Source: Mycolicibacterium hassiacum DSM 44199
Lineage (GTDB): Bacteria > Actinomycetota > Actinomycetes > Mycobacteriales > Mycobacteriaceae
Direction of reading: 5' to 3'
DNA length: 64,000 nt
Assembly (NCBI RefSeq): GCF_900603025.1
Contig: NZ_LR026975.1
Coordinates: forward strand, 2,604,001-2,668,000
In this document: one piece after another, positions 54,259 through 62,756 of the stretch
How the letters are laid out: the number at the start of each line of letters is the position of its first letter
Numbering within the stretch: the stretch's first letter is position 1
Notes under the pieces: generated by a model
What the model was told of the DNA's origin: nothing
Database searches by the model: none
What the model saw: the letters and a program-made list of their open reading frames with translations, nothing else
Program-made: the position numbers and the translations under genes

Positions 54259-55167
54259 CGCCCGGCGCAGCGCCGCCCCCTGGATGTCGAACAGTTCGCG
54301 GCTGACCTCCCAATCCGGCAGCAGCGAATCGAACCCGTGGCAGGTACCGGGGAAGACGTGCAGTTCGGTGGCCACGCCGGCGTGCAGCAGCCGCCGGGCG
54401 TAGTCGATGGCCTCGTCACGCAGCGGGTCGAGTTCCGAACAGGTGATCAACGCCGGTGCCACACCGGACAATTCGGTTCTGCGCGCCGGCACCTGATCCG
54501 CCGAGGCGGGCCGGCCGGCCAGGTAGTGCCGCCACATCAGCTCGGCCGCACGGCCGTCGAAACCCGGGGTGGCGTCGAATGCCTGCTTGGACGGGGTGGG
54601 CCGGTCGTCGAGCACGGGCTGGTGCAGCAGCTGGAACGCCACCGGCGGCACCAGTCCGTCGGCCGCGCAGTGCGCCAACCGCGCCGCCAGCGGCGCCCCC
54701 GCGCTGCTGCCCGCGACCGCCACCCGGGCGGGGTCGATGCCCAGTTCGACCGCGCCGTCGACCGCGGCGCGCAGCACCGCGATCGCGTCGTCGCGCGCGG
54801 CCGGATAAGGGTGTTCGGGGGCCAGCCGGTAGTCGACCGAGATCACCGTGCACCGGCCCTGCCGGGCGAACTGGACGCACTGCAGGTGATCGGTGTCGAG
54901 GTTGCCCAGCACGAACGCCCCGGCGTGGCAGTACGCCACCGCGGGAGCCGGGGCGGGCGCGCCGCGGTAGATCCGGACCCGCACCCCGCCGAGCTCGCGT
55001 TCGTCGATCTCCACACCGACCGCGTCGACCTCGTGCGCCGATGCGGCGCGGCGCTGGTTGAGCCCGTCGCGCACCACCGCGAGCACGGGCATCGACAGGT
55101 CGGTACGGGCCTCGGCGAAGGGCCGCAGCACCGGGGCCAACCGCTGCAGGATCCGTTGGTCGCTCAT
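54247..55167 (-). CDS. alpha/beta hydrolase, HSL-type with altered oxyanion motif
   Basis: 306 residues, ATG at 55167. Seen: AYCHAGAFVLGN where the usual HGGG is H-A-G-A, nucleophile GSSAGAPLA, acid in CSELDPLRDEA, and histidine in TCHGFDS. The catalytic Ser/Asp/His set is complete; the oxyanion variant may alter substrate fit. Possible role: hydrolysis of the BVMO product of the gene at 55179 (inference). 11 bp from the BVMO stop. Confidence 0.88.
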   Translation of the reverse strand: MSDQRILQRLAPVLRPFAEARTDLSMPVLAVVRDGLNQRRAASAHEVDAVGVEIDERELGGVRVRIYRGAPAPAPAVAYCHAGAFVLGNLDTDHLQCVQFARQGRCTVISVDYRLAPEHPYPAARDDAIAVLRAAVDGAVELGIDPARVAVAGSSAGAPLAARLAHCAADGLVPPVAFQLLHQPVLDDRPTPSKQAFDATPGFDGRAAELMWRHYLAGRPASADQVPARRTELSGVAPALITCSELDPLRDEAIDYARRLLHAGVATELHVFPGTCHGFDSLLPDWEVSRELFDIQGAALRRALHG

Positions 55168-55178
55168 CGCGTGCTAGC

Positions 55179-56696
55179 TCATGGTGACAGCTGGCCGGCG
55201 ACCACCGGATGGGGTCGGACGGCGATCTCGGGCGGCCGGCCGCTCGGCGCGAACCGGTAGTCGCGGGCCTTGAACCGGCGGGTGATCAGCCAGTAGGCCC
55301 GCGCGCTGCGCGGCCACTGGGTGACCACCCGGCCGTTGGGTGCGCGGAAATAGCTGCTGCACCGGGTCAGCCAGACCGTTCCGGTCATCCAACGGTCGAT
55401 CCTGGCGAGGAAGTCGGCCATCGTCTCCGGTTTGACCGCCACATACCGTCTGCGCCTGCGCCGCAGATACCGCAGCGCGCGCACGATGTAGTGCGCCTGG
55501 GCCTCCAGCACGAACAGCACGCTGTTGGACCCGACGTTGGTGTTCGGGCCGTAGAGCATGAAGAAGTTCGGGAATCCCGGAATTGCCATGCCCAGGTACG
55601 CGTACGCGCCGTCGGCCCAGACCTCGCGCAGGCGGCGGCCGTGCTCGCCGACGACGTCGATCTGGCCCAGATAGTTGGCGGCGGCGTAGCCGGTCGCGCA
55701 CACGACGGCGTCGACCTCCAGTTCGGTTCCGTCGGCGCACACCAGTGAGCGGGCCTTCAGCGCCCGCGCCGGGCTGGCGATCACCTCCACGTGCGGCTGG
55801 GTCAGGGTCTGCAGGTAGTCGCCGGCGAACACCAACCGTTTGCACCCCAGCGGGTGGTCCGGGGTGAGCTTGCGGCGCAGTTCCTCATCGGGCACCGCGT
55901 TCTCCAGCATGCGCAATGCGATGTCGGTGAACTCCCGGGTCTTGTCGCTGCCGTGCTCGATGACCGAGATGTTGGCCTCGCTCTTCAGCCACAGCCGGGT
56001 GCGGTAGATCCGCTTGGCGAACGGGACATGAGCGAAGATCCACTTCTCCCGTTCGGTGTAGGGCCGGTCGGGCTTGGGCAGGATCCAGGTCGGTGACCGC
56101 TGCACCGAGTACACCTTGGCGGCCACCTTCGCGATTTCCGGGATCAGTTGCGCCGCCGTCGATCCGGTGCCCAGCACGGCGACCCGCGCGCCGGTCAGGT
56201 CGACCGAGTGGTCCCAGCGGGCGGTGTGCATCAGCGTGCCGGTGAACGGTTCGAGCTCTTCGAGGTCGGGCATCAGCGGCTGGGTGAACATGCCGACCGC
56301 CGAGACCACGATGTCGAAGGTGTGCTCGTCTTTGCCGGCGGTGGTCAGCCGCCATTGCCGACCGTCCCACCGGGCGGCGACGATCTCGGTGTTCAGCCGC
56401 AGATGCGGGGCCAGTCCGTGCCGCTGCGCGCAGCGTTCGAAGTACTCGAGAATCTCCGGCTGCGGTGACCACAGCCGCGACCAGTTCGGGTTGAGCTCGA
56501 ACGAATAGGAGTACAGGTGCGATTTCACATCGCAGGCCAGCCCCGGATAGGTGTTGACGCGCCAGGTGCCGCCGACCCCGTCCTCCCGGTCGAAGATGGT
56601 GAAGTCGGTGAATCCGTGTTTCTTGAGCAGTATGCCCAGCGCCAGCCCGCCCGGGCCGGCACCGATGATCCCGACGCTCAACCGATTCGCAGACAT
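55179..56696 (-). CDS. flavin-containing Baeyer-Villiger-type monooxygenase
   Basis: 505 residues from the ATG at 56696. Seen: FAD motif GAGPGG at 12-17, BVMO fingerprint FTGTLMHTARW at 151-161, second Rossmann motif GTGSTA at 176-181, ATGYAAAN. No long N-terminal extension, unlike the BVMO at 4535. Family knowledge: NADPH- and O2-dependent conversion of ketones to esters/lactones. Overlaps the SDR by 19 bp. Confidence 0.93.
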   Translation of the reverse strand: MSANRLSVGIIGAGPGGLALGILLKKHGFTDFTIFDREDGVGGTWRVNTYPGLACDVKSHLYSYSFELNPNWSRLWSPQPEILEYFERCAQRHGLAPHLRLNTEIVAARWDGRQWRLTTAGKDEHTFDIVVSAVGMFTQPLMPDLEELEPFTGTLMHTARWDHSVDLTGARVAVLGTGSTAAQLIPEIAKVAAKVYSVQRSPTWILPKPDRPYTEREKWIFAHVPFAKRIYRTRLWLKSEANISVIEHGSDKTREFTDIALRMLENAVPDEELRRKLTPDHPLGCKRLVFAGDYLQTLTQPHVEVIASPARALKARSLVCADGTELEVDAVVCATGYAAANYLGQIDVVGEHGRRLREVWADGAYAYLGMAIPGFPNFFMLYGPNTNVGSNSVLFVLEAQAHYIVRALRYLRRRRRRYVAVKPETMADFLARIDRWMTGTVWLTRCSSYFRAPNGRVVTQWPRSARAYWLITRRFKARDYRFAPSGRPPEIAVRPHPVVAGQLSP

Positions 56697-57427
56697 TGTC
56701 CTCCGTCGACGACGAGCTCCGATCCGGTGATGTGGGACGCCTGATCCGATACGAGAAAGGCGACGGCTGCGGCGATCTCGTCCGGTGTGGCCAGCCGGCC
56801 GGTGGCCGCCAGGCGCTGCTGGGTCTCGGGGTCGAGCATCGGGGTCTGCACCGGCCCGGGCAGCACCGCGTTGACCCGGATCCCCAGCGGGGCCAGTTCG
56901 GCCGCGGCGATCTGGGTGAGCCCGCGCAGCGCCCACTTCGAGGAGCCGTAGGCGGCGTGATTGGGGAACGGGCGGACCGCGCCGGTGCTGCAGGTGTTGA
57001 CCACCGCGGCGCCGTCGGCCTCGCGCAGCTGCGGCAGCGCGGCCCGGATACCCAGGAACGGGCCCAGGCAGTTGACCCGCCAGCTGCGTTCGAAGCCGGC
57101 CGGGGTCTCCTCGGCGATCGCCGCCCGGTGCAGCACCCCGGCGTTGTTGATCAGGGTGGTCAGCCGGCCGAAGTGCTCGACCGTCGCCCGGATCGCGGCC
57201 TCCCACTGGTCGGCCGAGGTGACGTCGAGATCCACGGCGATGGCCCGCCCGCCCAGCGCGTCGACGGTGGCGGCCAGCTCGTCGCGGCGCACATCGGCGG
57301 CGACGACGGCGAAACCGTCGGCGTGCAGGTGCCGGGCGATCGCGGCCCCCTGGCCCCGCGCGGCGCCGGTGATCAGCGCCACCCGCCGGGACCCAGGTGT
57401 TTCGGTGTCGGTTCCCGGACCGGTCAC
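56678..57427 (-). CDS. short-chain dehydrogenase/reductase (SDR)
   Basis: 249 residues from the GTG at 57427 (VTGPGTDTETPG), which overlaps the aldolase stop. Seen: TGAARGQG, LDVTS, NNAG, catalytic Ser in CSTGAV, YGSSK, and C-terminal GSELVVDGGQ. A classical SDR; likely makes the ketone for the BVMO that it overlaps (inference). Confidence 0.92.
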   Translation of the reverse strand: MTGPGTDTETPGSRRVALITGAARGQGAAIARHLHADGFAVVAADVRRDELAATVDALGGRAIAVDLDVTSADQWEAAIRATVEHFGRLTTLINNAGVLHRAAIAEETPAGFERSWRVNCLGPFLGIRAALPQLREADGAAVVNTCSTGAVRPFPNHAAYGSSKWALRGLTQIAAAELAPLGIRVNAVLPGPVQTPMLDPETQQRLAATGRLATPDEIAAAVAFLVSDQASHITGSELVVDGGQCLRIG

Positions 57428-58173
57428 TGCTCGGCCTCCCGCAGGTGTTCGGTGGCGCCGCGGCGCAGCGCCTGTGATTCCGATGCCAGGGTGATCATCC
57501 GAAACCCCAGCTGCGCGGCCCGTTTTCCGCGCTCGCCGGTGCCGGCGTGGATACCCGCGATGCGGCCGGCCGCGGTGGTACCGGCTGCGATGGTGGCCAT
57601 GGTGTCGAGGACGGCGGGTTCGGTCCACGCCTGTGCGGGCGTGTGCCCGAGTGAGATCGCCAGATCTGCGGGACCCACATAGACGCCGGATACGCCTGGT
57701 ACCGAACAGATCTCGTCGAGCGCGCGGACACCGCGCTCGGTCTCGATCATCGCGAACACGTCGACGCGGGCCTCGTGGGCGGCCGGGTCGGGCCCCAGGC
57801 TCGCCCGCAACGGCCCGTAGCTGCGCACCCCGGCCGGCGGATAGCGGGTGGCGGCCACCGCGGCGGCTGCCTGTTCGGCGGATTCGATCATCGCGATGAT
57901 CACCGCGTCCGCACCGGCGTCGAGCACCCGGCCGATCGGGGCCGGGGCGACCGAGGGCAGCCGTACCGCGGTGCCGATCGGGACGTGTTCGAGCCGCCGC
58001 AGCAGCAGGGCGACATCGGCGTCGTCGAGGTAGCCGTGCTGCACATCGAAGCCGACGTAGTGGTAGCCGGCGGCGGCGAACTCCTCGGGCCCGATCACGG
58101 TGGGCCCGACCACCCAGCCGCCGAAGGCCGGCGTGCCGGCGCCGAGCGCCTCGCGTAACCGGTTGGCGCTCAT
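57424..58173 (-). CDS. HpcH/HpaI-family aldolase (citrate-lyase-like)
   Basis: 249 residues from the ATG at 58173. Seen: metal-dependent aldolase barrel with FDVQHGYLDDADV, substrate Arg/His region and AMIETERGVRALDEIC (metal Glu), VYVGPADLAISLG (metal Asp). Family knowledge: class II pyruvate/2-oxoacid aldolases in aromatic and sugar-acid catabolism. Here it suggests a retro-aldol C-C cleavage step in island 6. Overlaps the MDR dehydrogenase stop. Confidence 0.9.
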   Translation of the reverse strand: MSANRLREALGAGTPAFGGWVVGPTVIGPEEFAAAGYHYVGFDVQHGYLDDADVALLLRRLEHVPIGTAVRLPSVAPAPIGRVLDAGADAVIIAMIESAEQAAAAVAATRYPPAGVRSYGPLRASLGPDPAAHEARVDVFAMIETERGVRALDEICSVPGVSGVYVGPADLAISLGHTPAQAWTEPAVLDTMATIAAGTTAAGRIAGIHAGTGERGKRAAQLGFRMITLASESQALRRGATEHLREAEQ

Positions 58174-59138
58174 CGGGTTATCGCAATCTTGACGCGGTCG
58201 GGCACGGGCCGGCAGGCGAGCTCGAAGGCGTCCTGCACCTCGGTGACGCCGAAGGTGTGGGTGACGTAGGCGTCGAGCAGGTCCGGGTGGGCGCGGGCGA
58301 AGTCGCCGGCCGCGGCCAGCACCCGGCGCCGTTCCAGCGTCACCCCGGACTTGAGGGTGAGGTTGTTGCGCAGCATGGCCCGCATGTTGATCGGGTAGGC
58401 GTCGTCGTCGGGCACGCCGAAGTAGAACACCGTGCCGCCGGGGGCGGCGGCCTCCACGGCGTGGTTGAGGGTGGCGGTCTGATGGCCGACCGCCTCGATC
58501 ACCACGTCGGCGCGATCCCCGGGCGCGAGGTGGCTGAGCCACCGGTCGCTGGTGGCGCGCACGATGTCGTCGACGCCGAACGCCTTGCCGATCGAAGACC
58601 GGTCGAGCGGATCCACGCCGGTGACCCGGCCGGCGCCCAGAGCCTTAGCGGCATAGGAGAACAGCAGACCGATCGAGCCCTGCCCGAGCACCGCGACGTG
58701 CCGGCCGGTCAGCGGGCCGATCTGCTCGAGCGCGTACAGCACACAGGCCAGCGGTTGCAGCGCCACCGCGTGCGGCGGGCTCAGCGCCGGGTCGTAGCAC
58801 GCCAGGCCGTCGCCGTCGGCGACGACGTACTCCATCAGGCCGTCGAACCCCGACGCCCACCCGACCACCCGGTCCCCCACCCGGTGCTCGGGGTGGCGGC
58901 TGGCCAGCACCTCGCCGACCACCTCGTGGATCGGAAAGCCCGGTTTCTCGGCGGCGCTGCGGCCGTCGTCGCCGGCGACCCGGCCCCGCACCCCGCGGAA
59001 CGGCGGCAGGTCGCTGCCGCACACCCCGGCGGCCAGGAACCGCAGCAGCACCTGTCCCGCACCGAGGTCGCGTTCGGTCCTGTCGGCGATCTCGACGCGT
59101 TCGAACGTGTACGGCGCGATGAGCCGGTAGGCCCACAT
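58170..59138 (-). CDS. MDR-family (alcohol dehydrogenase-like) oxidoreductase
   Basis: 322 residues, ATG at 59138. Seen: AAGVCGSDLPPF (catalytic zinc Cys region), PGFPIHEVVGEVLAS (where many members carry GHE), GQGSIGLLFSYAA (NAD loop). No four-Cys structural zinc lobe is present, so it is a short-form MDR. 1 bp before the P450 start region; part of the coupled minus-strand set 55179-61058. Confidence 0.87.
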   Translation of the reverse strand: MWAYRLIAPYTFERVEIADRTERDLGAGQVLLRFLAAGVCGSDLPPFRGVRGRVAGDDGRSAAEKPGFPIHEVVGEVLASRHPEHRVGDRVVGWASGFDGLMEYVVADGDGLACYDPALSPPHAVALQPLACVLYALEQIGPLTGRHVAVLGQGSIGLLFSYAAKALGAGRVTGVDPLDRSSIGKAFGVDDIVRATSDRWLSHLAPGDRADVVIEAVGHQTATLNHAVEAAAPGGTVFYFGVPDDDAYPINMRAMLRNNLTLKSGVTLERRRVLAAAGDFARAHPDLLDAYVTHTFGVTEVQDAFELACRPVPDRVKIAITR

Positions 59139-59139
59139 C

Positions 59140-60357
59140 TCAGACCTCCACCGGCAGCGAGTTCCAGCCCCACTGGAAGCTCGACGGCGGCCGGACGGCG
59201 GCCTCGGTGTCGACCCGCCAGTCGCGGACCCGCTTGAGCCATTCGGTCACCATGACGGTGATCTCGAGCCGCGCCAGATGCACGCCGAGACAGAAGTGCT
59301 GACCCCGGCCGAAGGCCAGCAACCGGTCGATGCGCCGGTTCCAGACGAACTCCTCCGGCTCCGGGTATTCCCGTTCGTCGCGGTTGGCCGAGGCGAGCAG
59401 GGTGATGACCCGCTGTCCCGGTTGCATCGTGACGCCGTGCAGGGTGAACGGTTTGCGCAGGGTGCGGGCGAACCACTGGGCCGGCGCGCAGTAGCGGATC
59501 ATCTCCTCCCGTACGACCGGCACGTTGGCGTCGAGGTCGGCGCGCACCTCAGCCAGTTGATCGGGCCGCCGGCCGAGTTCCCACAGCCCGTGCGCGACGA
59601 TCTTGGGCACGGTTTCGGTGCCGCCGATGAAGATGCCGAGCAGTTGCACGGCCGCCTCCTGGTCGCTCAGCGCCGAGCCGTCGGGCAGCCGGTAGTCCAG
59701 CAGTCTGTCGATGATCGGGTGGCCGGCGCGGTCGGCGCGGGCGCGTTGGACCAGCGGCACGAGGTACTCGAGGTAGTTCGGGCGGGCGTTGGCGACCTCC
59801 ACCCCGCTGCCCGGTTCGGCCAGGCTGCCGGCGTTGACGGTGGCCAGCACCTCAGACGCGAGTTCGATTGGCAATCCGAGGATCTCGCACACCATGGACG
59901 CGGCGACGATTCCGCCGTACTCCTGGGTCAGATCGAACCTGCCGCGGCTCAACAGCTCGTCCAGCCGCTCGTTGGCCAGGTTCCGAATCCGGTCGGACAG
60001 GGCGGCAACGGATTTCGGGCGGAACGGGCCGGCGGTGCACCGGCGCACCGAGTCGTAGATCGGGTTGTCGAAGTTGGCGTGGAACGGCAGCGGGTGCAGC
60101 GGCGGGTCGGGCACCGGCCCGTCGTTGTGACGGCCGAGGACCTGCGCGGACGGCAGGGTGCCCTCGGACGCGACGAAGGTGCCGTCGTCGACGCCGAGCA
60201 CCTGCCAGATGTCGTCGAACCGGGAGACGGCGTAGGTGTCCCAGCGCGCCACGTAGTACACCGGATACCGGTCGCGCAGCACCCGGTAGTACGGCAGCGG
60301 GTCGGCCATCACGGCCGGATCGAACGGGTCGTAGGTGAATTCGACGGCAGCGGTCAT
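59140..60357 (-). CDS. cytochrome P450 monooxygenase
   Basis: 405 residues from the ATG at 60357. Seen: I-helix IFIGGTETVPK (A/G-G-x-E/D-T-like), K-helix ExxR in EEMIRYCAP, and the heme Cys356 in FGRGQHFCLG. Family knowledge: soluble bacterial P450 that needs a ferredoxin and reductase; the small ferredoxin at 63588 is a candidate partner. Coupled to the NIPSNAP-like gene by a 4-bp overlap. Substrate not known. Confidence 0.93.
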   Translation of the reverse strand: MTAAVEFTYDPFDPAVMADPLPYYRVLRDRYPVYYVARWDTYAVSRFDDIWQVLGVDDGTFVASEGTLPSAQVLGRHNDGPVPDPPLHPLPFHANFDNPIYDSVRRCTAGPFRPKSVAALSDRIRNLANERLDELLSRGRFDLTQEYGGIVAASMVCEILGLPIELASEVLATVNAGSLAEPGSGVEVANARPNYLEYLVPLVQRARADRAGHPIIDRLLDYRLPDGSALSDQEAAVQLLGIFIGGTETVPKIVAHGLWELGRRPDQLAEVRADLDANVPVVREEMIRYCAPAQWFARTLRKPFTLHGVTMQPGQRVITLLASANRDEREYPEPEEFVWNRRIDRLLAFGRGQHFCLGVHLARLEITVMVTEWLKRVRDWRVDTEAAVRPPSSFQWGWNSLPVEV

Positions 60358-61058
60358 TGCAGTGGCGAAGGGGGTAGGGCGGCCAGAATCGAGTCCTCCC
60401 ACCCGTCGCGCAGGGCGGGAGCCACGCTCATCCAGGTCACGATCTCGGCGGGCGGGCTGTCCTTCCAGGACGGGTAATGGTTGGCGAAGCAGTCCCAGTC
60501 GTCGTCCAGCGCCCAGTAGTGGATCACCTCGTTGTAGCGGAACGTGGTGATGAACGACCCCAGCCACCGCTTGCCGGTGCGCTCGGACCACGGCACGTAC
60601 AACCGCTCCAGTTCGCGGATGTAGTCGTCCTGCCGACCCGGTTTGGTCTGCATGATCTCCTGGATCACCAGGCCCGCGGTGAAGTTCGCCTCCTGCAGTT
60701 GCGCCAGTGTCCGGTTGTACTTGCCCGCGTACATGATTCGCCCCTCCCCGGAGGCGCCCAGCTCGGCCAGGAACCGGGTCCACGCCGCGGCCGCCTCCGC
60801 GTGGCTGCCGCCGCGCGCCTGCGCCCGGCCGATGCGGGCGTAGTCGGCGAACGCGTCGATCTCCCAGATCACGGTCACCTGCGGCCAGTGGCCGTTGTAG
60901 CGGGTGGTCTCCCAGATGGCGAACAACCGTGCGCCGAGCTGTTCCATCATGGGCTGGTAGATCCCGGTGAACCCGTCGAGGAACTGCTCACTGCGACCCG
61001 AACCGAGGTCGATGGTCTCATGCAGATACAGCAGCGTGTGGCCGTAGTACTTCTTCAT
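60354..61058 (-). CDS. NIPSNAP/EthD-like tandem alpha/beta-barrel protein
   Basis: 234 residues from the ATG at 61058; a GTG at 61067 (three residues longer) is an alternative. Seen: repeated halves with a strand-helix-strand layout, LLYLHETIDLGSGRSEQFL and AGLVIQEIMQTKPGRQDDYI, and Trp-rich turns (WPQVTVIWEIDAFADY; HYWALDDDWDCFANHY), typical of NIPSNAP/Dabb-like dimers. Family knowledge: small proteins of this kind accompany oxygenases, for instance EthD with an ether-degrading P450. 36 bp from copy 3 of the shared motif. Confidence 0.8.
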   Translation of the reverse strand: MKKYYGHTLLYLHETIDLGSGRSEQFLDGFTGIYQPMMEQLGARLFAIWETTRYNGHWPQVTVIWEIDAFADYARIGRAQARGGSHAEAAAAWTRFLAELGASGEGRIMYAGKYNRTLAQLQEANFTAGLVIQEIMQTKPGRQDDYIRELERLYVPWSERTGKRWLGSFITTFRYNEVIHYWALDDDWDCFANHYPSWKDSPPAEIVTWMSVAPALRDGWEDSILAALPPSPLQ

Positions 61059-61093
61059 GACCAGCACCTAGTTGACAGCGGCACCCTGTGAGC

Positions 61094-61120
61094 GTGACAC
61101 TTACGGCGTGATTTGTAAAG
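61094..61120 (+). promoter_or_regulatory. bipartite motif GTGACACT-N12-TGTAAAG, copy 3
   Basis: GTGACACT at 61094-61101, 12-base spacer, TGTAAAG at 61114-61120. Lies between the start at 61058 (minus) and 61132 (plus). The SMP-30 gene begins 12 bases after TGTAAAG, so a very short leader is expected if TGTAAAG works as a -10-like box. Confidence 0.75.
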
Positions 61121-61131
61121 GTGCCGACAGA

Positions 61132-61944
61132 GTGTCGTCGTTGGCCGACGGATTCTGTTTCGGCGAGGGCCCGCGCTGGTTCGAAGGACTGCTCTGGTTC
61201 TCCGACATGCTGGGCGAGGCCGTCCACACCGTCACGCTGCGCGGCGCGCTGACCACCCTGCCGTTGCCCGGCCACGCCCCGGCCGGGTTGGGGTTCCGAC
61301 CCGACGGCTCGCTGCTCATCGTCTCCACCGAACGCCGCGAGGTGCTGCGGTACGACGGCGAATCCGTTGTGCCGCTGGTGGATCTGAGCGGTCTGGTGCC
61401 CGCCGACCTCGGCGACATGGTGGTCGATCCGCAGGGCCGCGCCTATATCGGCTCGCAGGCGTTCAGCGGCGGAGTCATCGTGCGGGTGGACCCGGACGGG
61501 TCGGCGGAGGTGGTCGCCGAAGACCTCGACTTCCCCAACGGGATGGTGATCACCCCCGGCGGCGACACGTTGATCGTCGCCGAGTCGACCGGCCGCCGCC
61601 TGACCGCGTTCTCCATCGCCGCCGACGGGTCGCTGTCCGAGCGCCGGGTGTTCGCCGAGGGCCTCGACGGCCCGCCGGACGGCATCTGCCTCGATCAGCA
61701 GGGTGCCGTGTGGGCGGCGATGACCCTGGCCAACGCGTTCGAGCGGATCGAGCCCGGCGGCACGGTCACCGACCGCATCGAGTTCGACGACCGGGTCGCG
61801 ATCGCCTGCACCCTCGGCGGCCCGAACCGGCGCACGCTGTTCATGCTGACCGCCACCTCGGCGTATCCGCAGCGACTGGTCGGCGCCAGGCTGGCACGGC
61901 TGGACGCCACGGTGGTCGACGTACCGGGGGCGGGCCTGCCGTGA
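61132..61944 (+). CDS. SMP-30/gluconolactonase-like hydrolase
   Basis: 270 residues from the GTG at 61132; upstream codons would overlap the shared motif. Seen: six-bladed beta-propeller pattern with metal-site residues in CFGEGPRWFEG (Glu), DFPNGMVIT (Asn) and GPPDGICLD (Asp). Family knowledge: calcium- or zinc-dependent lactonases. Inference: could open a lactone from the BVMO at 55179. The stop overlaps the thioesterase start (GTGA). Confidence 0.88.
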   Translation: MSSLADGFCFGEGPRWFEGLLWFSDMLGEAVHTVTLRGALTTLPLPGHAPAGLGFRPDGSLLIVSTERREVLRYDGESVVPLVDLSGLVPADLGDMVVDPQGRAYIGSQAFSGGVIVRVDPDGSAEVVAEDLDFPNGMVITPGGDTLIVAESTGRRLTAFSIAADGSLSERRVFAEGLDGPPDGICLDQQGAVWAAMTLANAFERIEPGGTVTDRIEFDDRVAIACTLGGPNRRTLFMLTATSAYPQRLVGARLARLDATVVDVPGAGLP

Positions 61945-62756
61945 GCGATTCGTACTACGAGCTGGTCGACGCCGATCACCCGGTGGGTGAGCGGTTCGCC
62001 GCCACCGATCTGGTGCGCAGCACCTGGTCGGCGGACATCCAGCACGGGGCACCGGTGTCGGCGTTGCTGGTGCGCGCGTTGGAGCGCTGCGCCCCGCGCC
62101 AGGACGCCCGGCTGAGCCGGGTGCTGGTCGATCTGCTCGGCGGGGTGCCCGCCGACGGCGACCTGTGGGTGCGGTCGTGGGTGGAGCGGCCCGGCAGGCA
62201 GATCGAGTTGGTGATGGCCGAGATGCTGGCGCCGCACCGCCAGGGAGAGCCGCGGGCGGTCGCCCGCGCCAGCGGCTGGCGGTTCGCCACCCTCGACACC
62301 ACCGAGGTGGCCGGTGCGCCGGTGCCGCCGCTGCGGCCGCTGTCGGAGGCCCGCAGCCGGGACCTGAAGAAGGACTGGGACCGCAACTACGTGCACAGCC
62401 TCGACTGGCGCTGGCTGACCGAACCGTTGTGCGAGGGACCCGGCGAGTCGTGGATCCGCCCGGAGGTCGATCTGGTCGCCGGCGAGGCGATGACGCCGTT
62501 GCAGCGGTTGTTCGCCGTCGCCGACGACGCCAACGGCATCGGCACCAAACTCGACATCCGCCGCTGGACCTTCATGAACACCGACCTGGCCGTGCACGTG
62601 TACCGGGTGCCGGCCGGCGAGTGGATCGGCATACGCGCCCAAACCCATTACGGCCCCGACGGTGTCGGCACCACCGTCGGGGCCCTGTTCGACGGGGACG
62701 GGGCGGTCGGGTCGATTCAGCAGTCGGTGCTGGTGCGCCCGATGCCCGGCCGCTGA
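61941..62756 (+). CDS. acyl-CoA thioesterase family protein (double hotdog)
   Basis: 271 residues from the GTG at 61941, overlapping the previous stop. Seen: N-terminal hotdog with TDLVRSTWSADIQHGAPVSALLVRAL, a linker, and a second hotdog half with WTFMNTDLAVHVYRVPAGEWIGI...THYGPDGVGT; TesB/4HBT-like layout. Likely cleaves CoA thioesters of pathway intermediates. It forms a two-gene unit with the lactonase. Confidence 0.87.
   Translation: MSDSYYELVDADHPVGERFAATDLVRSTWSADIQHGAPVSALLVRALERCAPRQDARLSRVLVDLLGGVPADGDLWVRSWVERPGRQIELVMAEMLAPHRQGEPRAVARASGWRFATLDTTEVAGAPVPPLRPLSEARSRDLKKDWDRNYVHSLDWRWLTEPLCEGPGESWIRPEVDLVAGEAMTPLQRLFAVADDANGIGTKLDIRRWTFMNTDLAVHVYRVPAGEWIGIRAQTHYGPDGVGTTVGALFDGDGAVGSIQQSVLVRPMPGR

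Noticed and set aside
55179..58173. Duplication between BVMO and aldolase starts, both beginning MSANRL
   Set aside because: The codons differ and similarity ends after six residues; likely chance.
59140..60357. Assigning a CYP family number to this P450
   Set aside because: Heme, I- and K-helix motifs are general; number assignment requires alignment scores.
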